Below are positions 1-7,891 of a stretch of DNA of 64,000 bases, one piece after another. A program made the translations under genes and the position numbers. The stretch covers positions 1 to 64,000 of the forward strand of contig JAEINO010000004.1 of assembly GCA_016342345.1 (NCBI GenBank). The letters are read 5' to 3'. The notes beneath the pieces were generated by a model that had not been told where the DNA came from, did no database searches, and saw only the letters and a list, made by a program, of their open reading frames with translations. Position 1 is the stretch's first letter, and each line of letters opens with the position of its first letter. The DNA comes from Pseudodesulfovibrio sp. Lineage in GTDB: Bacteria > Desulfobacterota > Desulfovibrionia > Desulfovibrionales > Desulfovibrionaceae.

Positions 1-1455
1 AAACGATACGTCATTGGCGTCATCGGAGACATACCGGCTCTACTGACATTTTGGCAGATGTTCAAGGAGCAGAGCAATGACGAAGTTCTGAAAGAGATAG
101 GCGTTGTTGCTGCAGCCCTGCCTGGCGAGACCGTGTTGCCCGATACACACGACGTGGGACGGGCCATTCCCACCTATGCCGGGTACAGGGAAATGCTTGA
201 CAATCACCCGGAAATCAACATGATTATAGAGGCTACTGGCAGGCCCTCACTGATCCTTGAGTTGCGGAACTATCTGCCGCCCAGCATAACACTTGTGGAG
301 CGCAATGCAGCCACTTTTTTTATCAATTTGTTGACCTCGGGAAAGATATGGGTCGCGTGCAAGCTCGACCTGCTGCATACCCAGAACATGCTCAAAACCA
401 TAATAGACCAGATGGATCAGGAAATACTGTTCCTGGACAGCAAGGGTATTGTGGTGGACATGAACAAGACTGTTATAACTCATTTGGGCAAGTCCAAGAA
501 GGACCTTGTGGGCAAGTCCTACTGCGAGATATTCAAGGGGACGGATGAACCTGAGTGCGGATACGAAAAGGACCCATTTGGCAAGACAATGGAGACCAGG
601 GGGCCAGCCGAAACCGTGACCAGTCAGGTGGATGATGGCGGGAGGGTTCTGTATTATCGCGTTTATACCTATCCGGTCTTTGACGAAGATGATTCGATCA
701 ATTATGTGGTCGCCATTCGGCGCGATATCACGCAGCGAACGTCCATCGAGAATCGATTGCAACAGGCAGAGAAGTTGGCTTCGATAGGTGAATTGTCCAC
801 ATACATGGCCCATGAAATCCGCAATCCGCTTTTTACTATCAGCGGGTTTGCCAATTCGCTTATGCGGGCCGAAGGTCTTGATGAAAGGGCTCGGGAGAAG
901 CTGTCAATCATCCTTGCTGAATCGAAAAGGCTGGATGAAATTCTCAAAAGTCTCATGAATTTTACGCGCCCCACCGAAGCGCAGGTTGCCGAAGTGGACA
1001 TTAATGCATTGGTGAAAGCCACTATGGATGTCATGAGTCTTCCCTGCGAGAATCAGGGAGTTGAAGCGCATGTGGATCTGGAGGAATCCGTGGCAAGGGT
1101 TCAGGCAAACCCGGATCTGATCAAGCAGTGCCTGATCAATCTGGTGAAGAATTCCCTGGAGTCCATGGAGTCAGGTGGAAAGCTGTTTGTGACCACGTCC
1201 ATGACCCATGATCGCGCAGTGCTTGTGGTGGAGGATACCGGCCATGGCATTCCGCTTGATATTCGGGACAAGATCTTCAGTCCGTTCTTTTCCACCAAGG
1301 GCAAGGGCTCGGGCCTGGGTTTGGCTCAGACCCGCAAGATCATCGATGAAATCGGTGGTGACGTGGACCTTGTCAGCAAGGAAGGAGTGGGAACCAAGAT
1401 AACTCTCTTGCTGCCGCCCATTCTGGCCGTTGCGCAAAATGGGGACAGCAAGTAG
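1..1455 (+). CDS. PAS-domain sensor histidine kinase, 5' end outside window
   Basis: The frame is open from base 1, so the gene starts upstream of the window; the first internal ATG at 58 is not the true start. The visible N-terminal third (YVIGVIGD, then a segment ending near MIIEATGRP) looks like a Rossmann-type fold with a GxxG turn rather than a membrane sensor. A PAS domain follows (about residues 130-250, window numbering), then HisKA with the H-box AHEIRNPL (His about 271) and a HATPase_c domain with N-box [12 protein letters not shown]1 box VEDTGHGIP and G2 box GSGLGLAQ. No transmembrane segment is visible, so it is probably a cytoplasmic kinase. No response regulator is adjacent here; a partner may lie upstream. 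The kinase assignment is firm; the signal is unknown. Confidence 0.9.
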   Translation, partial: KRYVIGVIGDIPALLTFWQMFKEQSNDEVLKEIGVVAAALPGETVLPDTHDVGRAIPTYAGYREMLDNHPEINMIIEATGRPSLILELRNYLPPSITLVERNAATFFINLLTSGKIWVACKLDLLHTQNMLKTIIDQMDQEILFLDSKGIVVDMNKTVITHLGKSKKDLVGKSYCEIFKGTDEPECGYEKDPFGKTMETRGPAETVTSQVDDGGRVLYYRVYTYPVFDEDDSINYVVAIRRDITQRTSIENRLQQAEKLASIGELSTYMAHEIRNPLFTISGFANSLMRAEGLDERAREKLSIILAESKRLDEILKSLMNFTRPTEAQVAEVDINALVKATMDVMSLPCENQGVEAHVDLEESVARVQANPDLIKQCLINLVKNSLESMESGGKLFVTTSMTHDRAVLVVEDTGHGIPLDIRDKIFSPFFSTKGKGSGLGLAQTRKIIDEIGGDVDLVSKEGVGTKITLLLPPILAVAQNGDSK

Positions 1456-1590
1456 AAACGGTCTCTTGGGTGGATGCCGGAAAATCCGGAATTGCTATAT
1501 TTTATGCAGTGTTGGCGATACTTTGTTTCGATTTTTCGGGAAATGTTTTTTGCGCAATGCTGAATGAACAGACATTAAGAGGTTTTCAGT

Positions 1591-2199
1591 TTGGATACCA
1601 TTGTTCTCGCCACCACCAACAAGGGCAAAATCAGGGAACTTTCCGTCATGCTTGAGCCGTTTGGCGTGATCGTGAAAAGCCTGTCCGAGTTCCCGGAGAT
1701 CGGTGACATTCCCGAGACCGGCGAAACCTTTCTTGACAATGCCTTTATCAAGGCGCGTACTGTGGCCAAAATCACCGGTCTTGTGGCTGTGGCCGATGAT
1801 TCCGGTATCGAGATAGATGCCCTGAATGGTCGCCCCGGCGTGTATTCGGCCCGGTATGCCGGTGAGCAGTGCGATGATTACGCCAACAACGAGAAGATGC
1901 TCAGTGAGATGAAAGATATCTCTGAGAACAAGCGCACCGGTCGCTATCGTTGTGTCATGGCTGCGGTGGCTCCCAATGGACAGGAGATCACTGGTGATGG
2001 TGCCTATGAAATCCGGGTTGCCCATGGATACAAGGGCAAGGGCGGATTCGGATATGATGTCATTGTCATCGATCCCGACATGGGCTGCCACGTGGCGGAA
2101 CTCGATTCGGCAGTGAAGAACTCCCGCTCCCATCGTGGCAAGGCCATGAAGAAGATACTCGAACAATGGTCTGACTTTTGGGAAAAATCCCAAGCCTAG
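1591..2199 (+). CDS. rdgB: dITP/XTP pyrophosphatase (RdgB/HAM1 family)
   Basis: This 202-residue protein is the usual length for the family that hydrolyses non-canonical purine NTPs (ITP, dITP, XTP) to monophosphates, keeping deaminated bases out of DNA and RNA. Diagnostic motifs are the N-terminal ATTNKGK nucleotide-binding loop, TGETFLDNAFIKA, the ADDSGIEIDAL metal/base segment, GRPGVYSARYAG, and the C-terminal SHRGKA. The start is a TTG at 1591 with an AGAGG-like ribosome site about 9 bases upstream; no ATG fits the family N-terminus. It lies downstream of the histidine kinase and convergent with xth. About 135 bases separate it from the kinase, so a separate promoter is possible. Confidence 0.95.
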   Translation: MDTIVLATTNKGKIRELSVMLEPFGVIVKSLSEFPEIGDIPETGETFLDNAFIKARTVAKITGLVAVADDSGIEIDALNGRPGVYSARYAGEQCDDYANNEKMLSEMKDISENKRTGRYRCVMAAVAPNGQEITGDGAYEIRVAHGYKGKGGFGYDVIVIDPDMGCHVAELDSAVKNSRSHRGKAMKKILEQWSDFWEKSQA

Positions 2200-2288
2200 C
2201 AGGTGGTCCGCATGAGTGTTTTTTCGGGGCGCAGTTGAACCTTCTTGCAAATAGGTGTTGCGAACTGGCAGTCGGAATCTGATGCCTG

Positions 2289-3056
2289 CTAGATATCGAT
2301 CTCCACACCGATGGGACAGTGATCCGACCCCAGAATATCCGGTTCGATCCAGGCCCGGACCACTTTGTCTCTCAATTCCTCGGAGACAAAGAAATAGTCA
2401 ATCCTCCACCCGGCATTGTTCTTGCGGGCGTTGAATCGGTACGACCACCATGAATAATGGCCGGGGTCGTCCTCGAACATGCGAAAGGAGTCCACGTATC
2501 CGTGGGCGATGAATTTGTCGATCCAGGCTCGTTCAATGGGCAGGAAGCCGGATCGTTCCGCATTTGCCTTGGGGTTTTTCAGGTCGATCTCGGTATGTGC
2601 CGTGTTGAAATCGCCGCCCACCACGATGGGTTTGGTTTTGCGAAGTTCCTCGGCGTGGGCAAGGAAGGTATCGTAGAATCCCATTTTGAATTCGAGTCGT
2701 TCTTCATTCATCTGGCCATTGGGGAAATAGATGTTGAAGAGATGGAAATCCGGGTATTCCAGATGGAGTACGCGTCCTTCGTCACGATAGCGCTGGTCGG
2801 GCAGGCCACAGGTCACTTCAATTGGTTCTGGATTGGCAAAGCAGGCTACGCCGGAATAGCCCTTTTTTTTCTTGGACCAGTTCCAGTAATGATTGGAATA
2901 GGAATTCGGTTCGCGATTTTCCTCATCCACCTGATCCGGGTGCGCCTTGGTTTCCTGAAGCATGACCACATCAGCCCCGCAGGAGTCCAGCCAGTCGCGA
3001 AAATCTTTTTTGATAATGGCCCGGTAACCGTTGACGTTCCATGAGTAAATGATCAT
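2289..3056 (-). CDS. xth: Exodeoxyribonuclease III
   Basis: A 255-residue member of the exonuclease III/AP-endonuclease (EEP) family, which cleaves DNA at abasic sites and removes 3' blocking groups during base-excision repair. It begins YSWNVNGYRA (metal-binding Asn), followed by MLQETKAHPDQ with the catalytic Glu, the GDFNTAHTEID active-site segment, and the terminal GSDHCPIGVEI carrying the catalytic Asp-His pair. The longest frame starts at 3077, but the ATG at 3056 matches the family N-terminus and has a GGAG site upstream. It is convergent with rdgB; the methyltransferase gene upstream is on the same strand. Confidence 0.95.
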   Translation of the reverse strand: MIIYSWNVNGYRAIIKKDFRDWLDSCGADVVMLQETKAHPDQVDEENREPNSYSNHYWNWSKKKKGYSGVACFANPEPIEVTCGLPDQRYRDEGRVLHLEYPDFHLFNIYFPNGQMNEERLEFKMGFYDTFLAHAEELRKTKPIVVGGDFNTAHTEIDLKNPKANAERSGFLPIERAWIDKFIAHGYVDSFRMFEDDPGHYSWWSYRFNARKNNAGWRIDYFFVSEELRDKVVRAWIEPDILGSDHCPIGVEIDI

Positions 3057-3125
3057 GCAGACTCCGTCTTGTGCCAATTGGTTAGTGCTTGTCCTGTTGG
3101 ATATGGTGACAAGCGGACTGTTGAA

Positions 3126-4028
3126 TCATTGTTTGGTCGCGGTAAAGAGAAGATTGGCTGTTGTCAGGTCTGTTTCCGACAGGTTCTTGAATCTTGGAAT
3201 CAGATTATGACGATCAATACGATTTTCCCGAGTCCCTTTCTGGAAGATTTCGATTTCGAATCCGCTTTTCAGGAGTGCCTTTTCGTATTGGGACACCGGA
3301 TTCCGGTTTATGAGATATGACCGGTTGCCACATATGACCTTCCAAAGTGTATCGGAATAGGTCCAGTGTCCATTCCATTCGCTATGAGTGTTGTGGCTTG
3401 AGAGATCGACGGAATGGGAAGAACACCCTCCGGGGCGGAGCATCCGGTATGTTTCATCGAGCACGAACTGTATGTTCTCAACATGTTCCAGCACTGCGTG
3501 TGAAAAGACCAGATCAACGCTTGAATCAGGGATTGATGATGCAGCCTGTTCAGGGGTGACATACGAAAGAGTTTTGGACTGGTTTCCGTCATAGAGCGAT
3601 TCAAGATCTGCCCTGACATGGGGCATACGCTCATCAACCATGTGTGCGATTTTTTCAGGGTCGAGATTGAATCGTTTGAAGGTGTCGTTGAAAACACCGC
3701 GTGGCGTTTTTTGCTCGATGTTATTCAGGAGCTTCCGGTTTCTTTCGGAATCAGTCAGTGTGAATGCGTCTATGGCGGTGTAGCTGTCGCATCCAAGAAG
3801 TCTGGCCCACAACCCGGCTCCCAGAGTGCTTCCCGGTCCCAGTTCAATAATATCCGAAAAGGACCTTTCCGGTTTTGCCTTTTGGGCGTGCGTGAGGTTC
3901 TTTAACCAAATGGCAAGGCCATATTGCTCAGGATCTTTCAAGGCCGAGCGTCTGTAGGCAATTATATTCAGGAAAGGAGTGTAGCTCAACGCCGAAATAA
4001 TCAAAGCTCGGATAATTTTCGAGTTCAA
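3126..4028 (-). CDS. Class I SAM-dependent methyltransferase
   Basis: This 300-residue protein carries the class I methyltransferase core: motif I DIIELGPGSTLGAGL (about residues 60-75), an acidic strand in YTAIDAF, and the motif IV-like DSSVDLVFSHAVLEHVEN followed by YRMLRPGG. The N-terminal 30 residues are hydrophobic/basic and may associate with membrane. The start is a TTG at 4028, chosen for the AAGGAG sequence 8 bases upstream and the absence of a suitable ATG. The substrate is not evident; the C-terminal region resembles enzymes from surface-polysaccharide loci, but no glycan genes are adjacent. It lies between the 29-residue membrane ORF and xth, both on the same strand. Confidence 0.8.
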   Translation of the reverse strand: MNSKIIRALIISALSYTPFLNIIAYRRSALKDPEQYGLAIWLKNLTHAQKAKPERSFSDIIELGPGSTLGAGLWARLLGCDSYTAIDAFTLTDSERNRKLLNNIEQKTPRGVFNDTFKRFNLDPEKIAHMVDERMPHVRADLESLYDGNQSKTLSYVTPEQAASSIPDSSVDLVFSHAVLEHVENIQFVLDETYRMLRPGGCSSHSVDLSSHNTHSEWNGHWTYSDTLWKVICGNRSYLINRNPVSQYEKALLKSGFEIEIFQKGTRENRIDRHNLIPRFKNLSETDLTTANLLFTATKQ

Positions 4029-4189
4029 TCGATTACTCCTTTTAATATGAGAGTTGAGAAAAGCTTGAATTCATTATGCTTTTGTGCTGACTATGCAAAA
4101 TCTAGTTCTCTTACATCGCAGAAGGTTTGCATGAGGCATTGACAAATCAGTTTTTGATGAACGTTGTGCGGAAGTGCCGTTGCCCAACG

Positions 4190-4226
4190 AAAAAGGCTGG
4201 AACGATCAATACGTTTCAGCCTTTGC
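4190..4226 (-). terminator. Rho-independent terminator of the small membrane ORF
   Basis: On the minus strand the arms AAAGGCTG and CAGCCTTT form a stem followed by a short T-run, about 20 bases beyond the stop of the 29-codon ORF at 4247-4336. It supports that ORF being a separate transcription unit. Confidence 0.75.
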
Positions 4227-4246
4227 TGTTTTAACAGCGTCAAAAA

Positions 4247-4336
4247 TTACTTTTCGTTTGGGGAACTGACCTTGATCACTACCAGAGTTGTGATGACCAT
4301 GCCCAGACCCAGGAAGAACCAGAAATAACCCATCAT
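4247..4336 (-). CDS. 29-residue single-pass membrane protein
   Basis: A short ORF starting ATGATG at 4336 with a perfect GGAGG about 10 bases upstream, and closed by a strong terminator. The product starts MMGYFWFFLGLGMVITTLV, a single hydrophobic helix, and ends in a short polar tail VSSPNEK. Small one-helix proteins of this kind often stabilise larger membrane complexes (as CydX or KdpF do), but no partner complex is adjacent and I do not recognise the family. Good ribosome site, compact length, terminator and clean hydrophobic pattern together argue that it is translated. It is divergent from the flavoprotein gene at 4451. Confidence 0.65.
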   Translation of the reverse strand: MMGYFWFFLGLGMVITTLVVIKVSSPNEK

Positions 4337-4450
4337 AGTCGTATCCTCCGTGAATTCTCTATAGGTACATCACTTTATCAGAAAGTGCTGAGGATGGAAA
4401 GGTGGATTTGTTCACTGGCGGCCCGTCGTCTTCCCTGCTATCCTTTCACC

Positions 4451-5629
4451 ATGTCTGAATCAAAACACAACGATGTCATTATTCTCGGAGCCGGGGCTTC
4501 AGGTCTTTATTGCGCCATGCATGCGGCCCGGCAAGGTCGGAAAGTCGTGGTCATCGACCACGGAGCCAAACCGGCGCGCAAGGTTCGTGTCTCTGGAGGC
4601 GGGAAATGCAATTTTACCAACCTGCATGTTGGGCCGGACAACTATATCTGCACCAATCCTCATTTTGTGAAATCGGCTCTGGCTCGATTCTCTCCCTGGG
4701 ATATCATTGGTTTTTTTGCCGAGAACGGCATTACCTATGATGAGCGTGACCATGGGCAGTTGTTTACCGTGGAGGGTGCCGGTCGCGTGGCAGGTGCCCT
4801 TGTTTCCCAGAGCAGAAGGGCAGGAGCGGAAATCCTGCTGGGCCGTGAGATTCGATCCGTGTCCGGCACAGGACCGTTTGAGGTGGACGCAGGTGGTGAT
4901 CTCGTGGTTGGAGACAAGCTGGTTATCGCATTGGGAGGTCCGTCCTGGGCGCAAGTCGGGGCAACGGATTTGGGCTTTCGGCTTGCGAAACAGTTCAACC
5001 TGCCCATAGTCGGGCAGCGTCCCGGCCTGGTACCGTTGGTTTTTCCAAAAATGGAGCAGGATATCTGCCGCGAAATGACGGGCAATGCGTTGCCGGTCAC
5101 CATCGAGTGCGGTAATGATAGCTTTACCGACCCGCTCTTGTTTACGCATAAAGGTATTTCCGGGCCTGCCACGCTTCAGATTTCTTCATATTGGAAGGTG
5201 GGGCAGCCGTTGATTATTGATTTTCTGCCGGGCCACCCTCTGGCTGATTTTATTGAGGATAATCGATCCTCCAATGCACAGTTCAAGAACCTTCTTTCGC
5301 ACCTCCTGCCCAAGCGTTTGCCTGAGCTGATTCTTTCGCAGGATCTTGCCGGGGCTACAGTCAGTCAGCTTTCCAGGAAGCAGATTGAGGTCGCTGAAAA
5401 CCGGATTCATCGTTTTACTGTCATTCCGGCCAGTACCGAGGGCTATGGCAAGGCAGAGGTCACCGTGGGAGGAGTGGATACGGATGCCATTTCGTCCAAG
5501 AACATGGAGTGCAAGCATGTTCCGGGTCTGCATGTCATTGGTGAGACTCTGGATGTCACAGGACATCTCGGGGGATTCAACCTGCATTGGGCTTTTGCTT
5601 CAGGAGTTGCCTGCGGGGAAGGCTTGTAG
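4451..5629 (+). CDS. NAD(P)/FAD-dependent oxidoreductase, HI0933/BaiN family
   Basis: A 392-residue flavoprotein with the N-terminal dinucleotide-binding motif VIILGAGASGLYCA, the family signature RKVRVSGGGKCNFTN that contacts FAD, and the C-terminal VTVGGVDTDAIS then GETLDVTGHLGGFNLHWAFASG. These are hallmarks of the HI0933-like family, which includes the bile-acid-pathway reductase BaiN; most members have no known substrate. The open frame begins with GTG at 4385, but ATG at 4451 puts the Rossmann motif at the usual distance and is preferred, although its ribosome site is weak. A terminator hairpin follows at 5694. It is convergent with the radical SAM gene. Confidence 0.88.
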   Translation: MSESKHNDVIILGAGASGLYCAMHAARQGRKVVVIDHGAKPARKVRVSGGGKCNFTNLHVGPDNYICTNPHFVKSALARFSPWDIIGFFAENGITYDERDHGQLFTVEGAGRVAGALVSQSRRAGAEILLGREIRSVSGTGPFEVDAGGDLVVGDKLVIALGGPSWAQVGATDLGFRLAKQFNLPIVGQRPGLVPLVFPKMEQDICREMTGNALPVTIECGNDSFTDPLLFTHKGISGPATLQISSYWKVGQPLIIDFLPGHPLADFIEDNRSSNAQFKNLLSHLLPKRLPELILSQDLAGATVSQLSRKQIEVAENRIHRFTVIPASTEGYGKAEVTVGGVDTDAISSKNMECKHVPGLHVIGETLDVTGHLGGFNLHWAFASGVACGEGL

Positions 5630-5693
5630 CATTTGGGGCTGGTACGACTTCAATTCTGAACTGAAAGGGAATTCAGGGACTAGATATTTGGGG

Positions 5694-5729
5694 GCATCGG
5701 CTCAATTGAGCCGATGTCTCGGTTTTTTG
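5694..5729 (+). terminator. Rho-independent terminator after the flavoprotein
   Basis: The perfect palindrome CATCGGCTCA / TGAGCCGATG is followed by TCTCGG and six T on the plus strand, between two convergent genes. Confidence 0.85.
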
Positions 5730-5733
5730 AAAA

Positions 5734-6843
5734 TCATTTTTTTGCTGATGGAAACTGAAACCAGGGCAGATCGTTGGCAACGCCCTGATCATGCAGGATT
5801 TCTGCAACCAGAGGACTGTTTTTTACGGTCAACAAAGGCTTGATGTTTTCGGAGACGTTGAAAAGGCATTTGGTGCAGAAATCGTGGGCTGGCTTGAACG
5901 CATGGAAACAGTCCCTGATGTGGGTCATTTCCTTGCCCAGCCAGAAATCTTTTAAATTCGTGTCCGTGTCTATTTTACCGGCGACGGCCTGAGCTGATGG
6001 GTCGCAACAGCAGAATGCGACCTGACCATCCGCTTGAATCGACAGCATGGTATAACACGAATCACAATAGCCCTTTGGCGGGAGTGAGTCTGGAATTTCC
6101 ACAAAAGCATCATAGGAATTGGACAGAATTTTTGTGGATTTTACTATGATGGAGGTGTCTTTCCCTTCGAATAGAACCAGATCCTGTCTTTTTGCAATGA
6201 TGTCCCGTGCTTCCTGTTCGTTTTCCGGTGGAGCCAGCCCAAGTCGGGATGCAAGGTCCAGACTTTTGGCATATATGCCATCAATATCGTAAATTTCCTT
6301 GTTGTATTCAAGCTTTCCTTCCAGGAGACTGTAATCTGCAATCTGAAGGATTATTTTGCCTGGTATGAGTTTGTTGATGCGATGTTCCAAGAATTCAAGG
6401 ATCTTGCTTGTGTATGTATCAAATTTTATCTTTGAACCGCGATACGCATAATCTTCATGTGTGGAACTGTAGCTCATTAAAAGGTCCATCGGATGGTCAT
6501 AGACCGCAGGTTTCATGACCGTACCATTTGTCGCGGAGAAAAACCGTACATCCCTGTCAGTCACATACTGTACGATCTGATCTATTTGTGGGTGCAGGAA
6601 AGGTTCGTATGTCTGGCCGAATGAGAAAGGCCATTTGTTGTCAACGCACTGATCCACGAGGGTTTTGACAAGTTCGATATCCATGTTGACAGGTTTGTTT
6701 CTGACTTTGCCTGTTGAACAATAGACGCAGGAAAGGTTGCAATAGTTTGTCAACGCTATCAGGATTTGCGGGCGCTCAAGTCTTTTTTCAAGCCCTTTCC
6801 TGTAGCGGGGGTCTTGTATCAGCGTGCTCTTCAGGTTTTTCAT
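5734..6843 (-). CDS. Radical SAM protein with C-terminal SPASM-like cluster region
   Basis: A 369-residue radical SAM enzyme. The N-terminal cluster motif CNLSCVYC (CxxxCxxC) is followed by a TIM-barrel-like core. The C-terminal third has a cysteine-rich SPASM-like region: CDSCYTMLSI, then FCCCD, then FCTKC, suggesting one or two auxiliary 4Fe-4S clusters. SPASM proteins modify peptides or tRNA-type substrates or mature enzymes; no precursor peptide is visible next to this gene, so no substrate can be assigned. GGAGAG precedes the ATG at 6843. The C-terminal tail after the last Cys pair is about 45 residues without obvious features. Confidence 0.85.
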   Translation of the reverse strand: MKNLKSTLIQDPRYRKGLEKRLERPQILIALTNYCNLSCVYCSTGKVRNKPVNMDIELVKTLVDQCVDNKWPFSFGQTYEPFLHPQIDQIVQYVTDRDVRFFSATNGTVMKPAVYDHPMDLLMSYSSTHEDYAYRGSKIKFDTYTSKILEFLEHRINKLIPGKIILQIADYSLLEGKLEYNKEIYDIDGIYAKSLDLASRLGLAPPENEQEARDIIAKRQDLVLFEGKDTSIIVKSTKILSNSYDAFVEIPDSLPPKGYCDSCYTMLSIQADGQVAFCCCDPSAQAVAGKIDTDTNLKDFWLGKEMTHIRDCFHAFKPAHDFCTKCLFNVSENIKPLLTVKNSPLVAEILHDQGVANDLPWFQFPSAKK

Positions 6844-7005
6844 TATGCTCTCCAGGTCGTATTTGTTCCAGTCGGATCAGATGGTTTCTCGATTGTGAGC
6901 GGCTCATCGGGTGCAGAGTTGAACTTTGAACAGTTTGCGAAAATACGTTTTGATGTGGCCTGCCAAGCTGCAATAAGTCATATCGGTTTTTCAGGGTAAC
7001 TCTTT

Positions 7006-7043
7006 AGGGAAACGCTGATTAATTCAATCTTCAGGAAGTGCTG
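7006..7043. repeat. Partial copy of the dispersed hairpin repeat
   Basis: About 38 bases match one outer arm of the longer elements at 17784, 37260 and 55857 (core CTGATTAATTCAATCTTCAG, then GAAGTGCTG). The rest of the element is missing, so this is a half copy or a decayed insertion upstream of the gene at 7281. Confidence 0.65.
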
Positions 7044-7280
7044 GTCGGTTCTGAGTATCTGCTATCGGCTAGCATAACCTTCCATCAAGTGTCATCATTG
7101 ACTCTCTGTTCGGGAATCGGGATACAGGCCGACATACGTGGTCCATTTGCATTGTCATTCATGAAACATGGCGAAAAAACAAGTTTTTCGTTCTGTCTTC
7201 CCCTGGCTTTGCTAATATGATGATTAGTAGTATAGCCCAAAGTTCTATAAATGAATCCTATTGGTGCAAGTGGAGAGACG

Positions 7281-7763
7281 ATGAGTGTCAGACGCCGTGC
7301 AAAAAAAAATGAATGGGCGAAGAATTTTTTTCTTATCGTCCTTGCCGTTGTGGTTGTGGTGGTTTTTTTTAATCTGGATATCATGCGGCATGGAGAGTCG
7401 GTTTTCAGCAAGAGTTCCGACCAGAAGCTCAATTTCGGAGGCAAGCTGGGGCGTACTGATTACACAGGCAAGGAAATAGCCAGACTTGTCAAGTATATTA
7501 AGAGATACGATGCCCTGTATGATAAGGTTTATATCGAGGCCTCGCCACAGGATACCTACGGGAATATTCTCCCTTCCACGGAAATTCTCTTTGAAGTCCA
7601 CATTGGTATGGTTGATGGTTCGTCTCTTTCCACATCACTTCGTCGCGCCAAGCGCAAGAACCTTGTGACCGCTATTATTGTCAAGGTCAGCAAGGACACC
7701 AAGGCTTATTTGGTTCTGCAGGACAAAGGCAGAAAAGTGGAGTCGCTAGTCAACACCATGTGA
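7281..7763 (+). CDS. Hypothetical membrane-anchored protein
   Basis: A 160-residue protein with a basic N-terminus (MSVRRRAKKNEWAKN) and one transmembrane helix (FFLIVLAVVVVVVFF, about residues 17-32); the remaining 125 residues are polar and probably periplasmic. ATG at 7281 is chosen over the upstream start at 7251 because GGAGAG sits 5 bases before it and the positively charged end then directly precedes the helix. I do not recognise the soluble domain. It lies upstream of the AsmA-like gene on the same strand with a 128-base gap, and AsmA-type proteins also act at the envelope, but a shared function is only a guess. Confidence 0.7.
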   Translation: MSVRRRAKKNEWAKNFFLIVLAVVVVVVFFNLDIMRHGESVFSKSSDQKLNFGGKLGRTDYTGKEIARLVKYIKRYDALYDKVYIEASPQDTYGNILPSTEILFEVHIGMVDGSSLSTSLRRAKRKNLVTAIIVKVSKDTKAYLVLQDKGRKVESLVNTM

Positions 7764-7891
7764 TCGTCTTTCCTGTTGTGACTTTTTTTCAAAATCGAAT
7801 GCAACAGCCTGTCGCAATTGGACCTCCATTGCGCTTATTTGCAGTTTGGTTATGATGGGCGTTCCTCGGTATCAACAACACGGAGTTCGCC

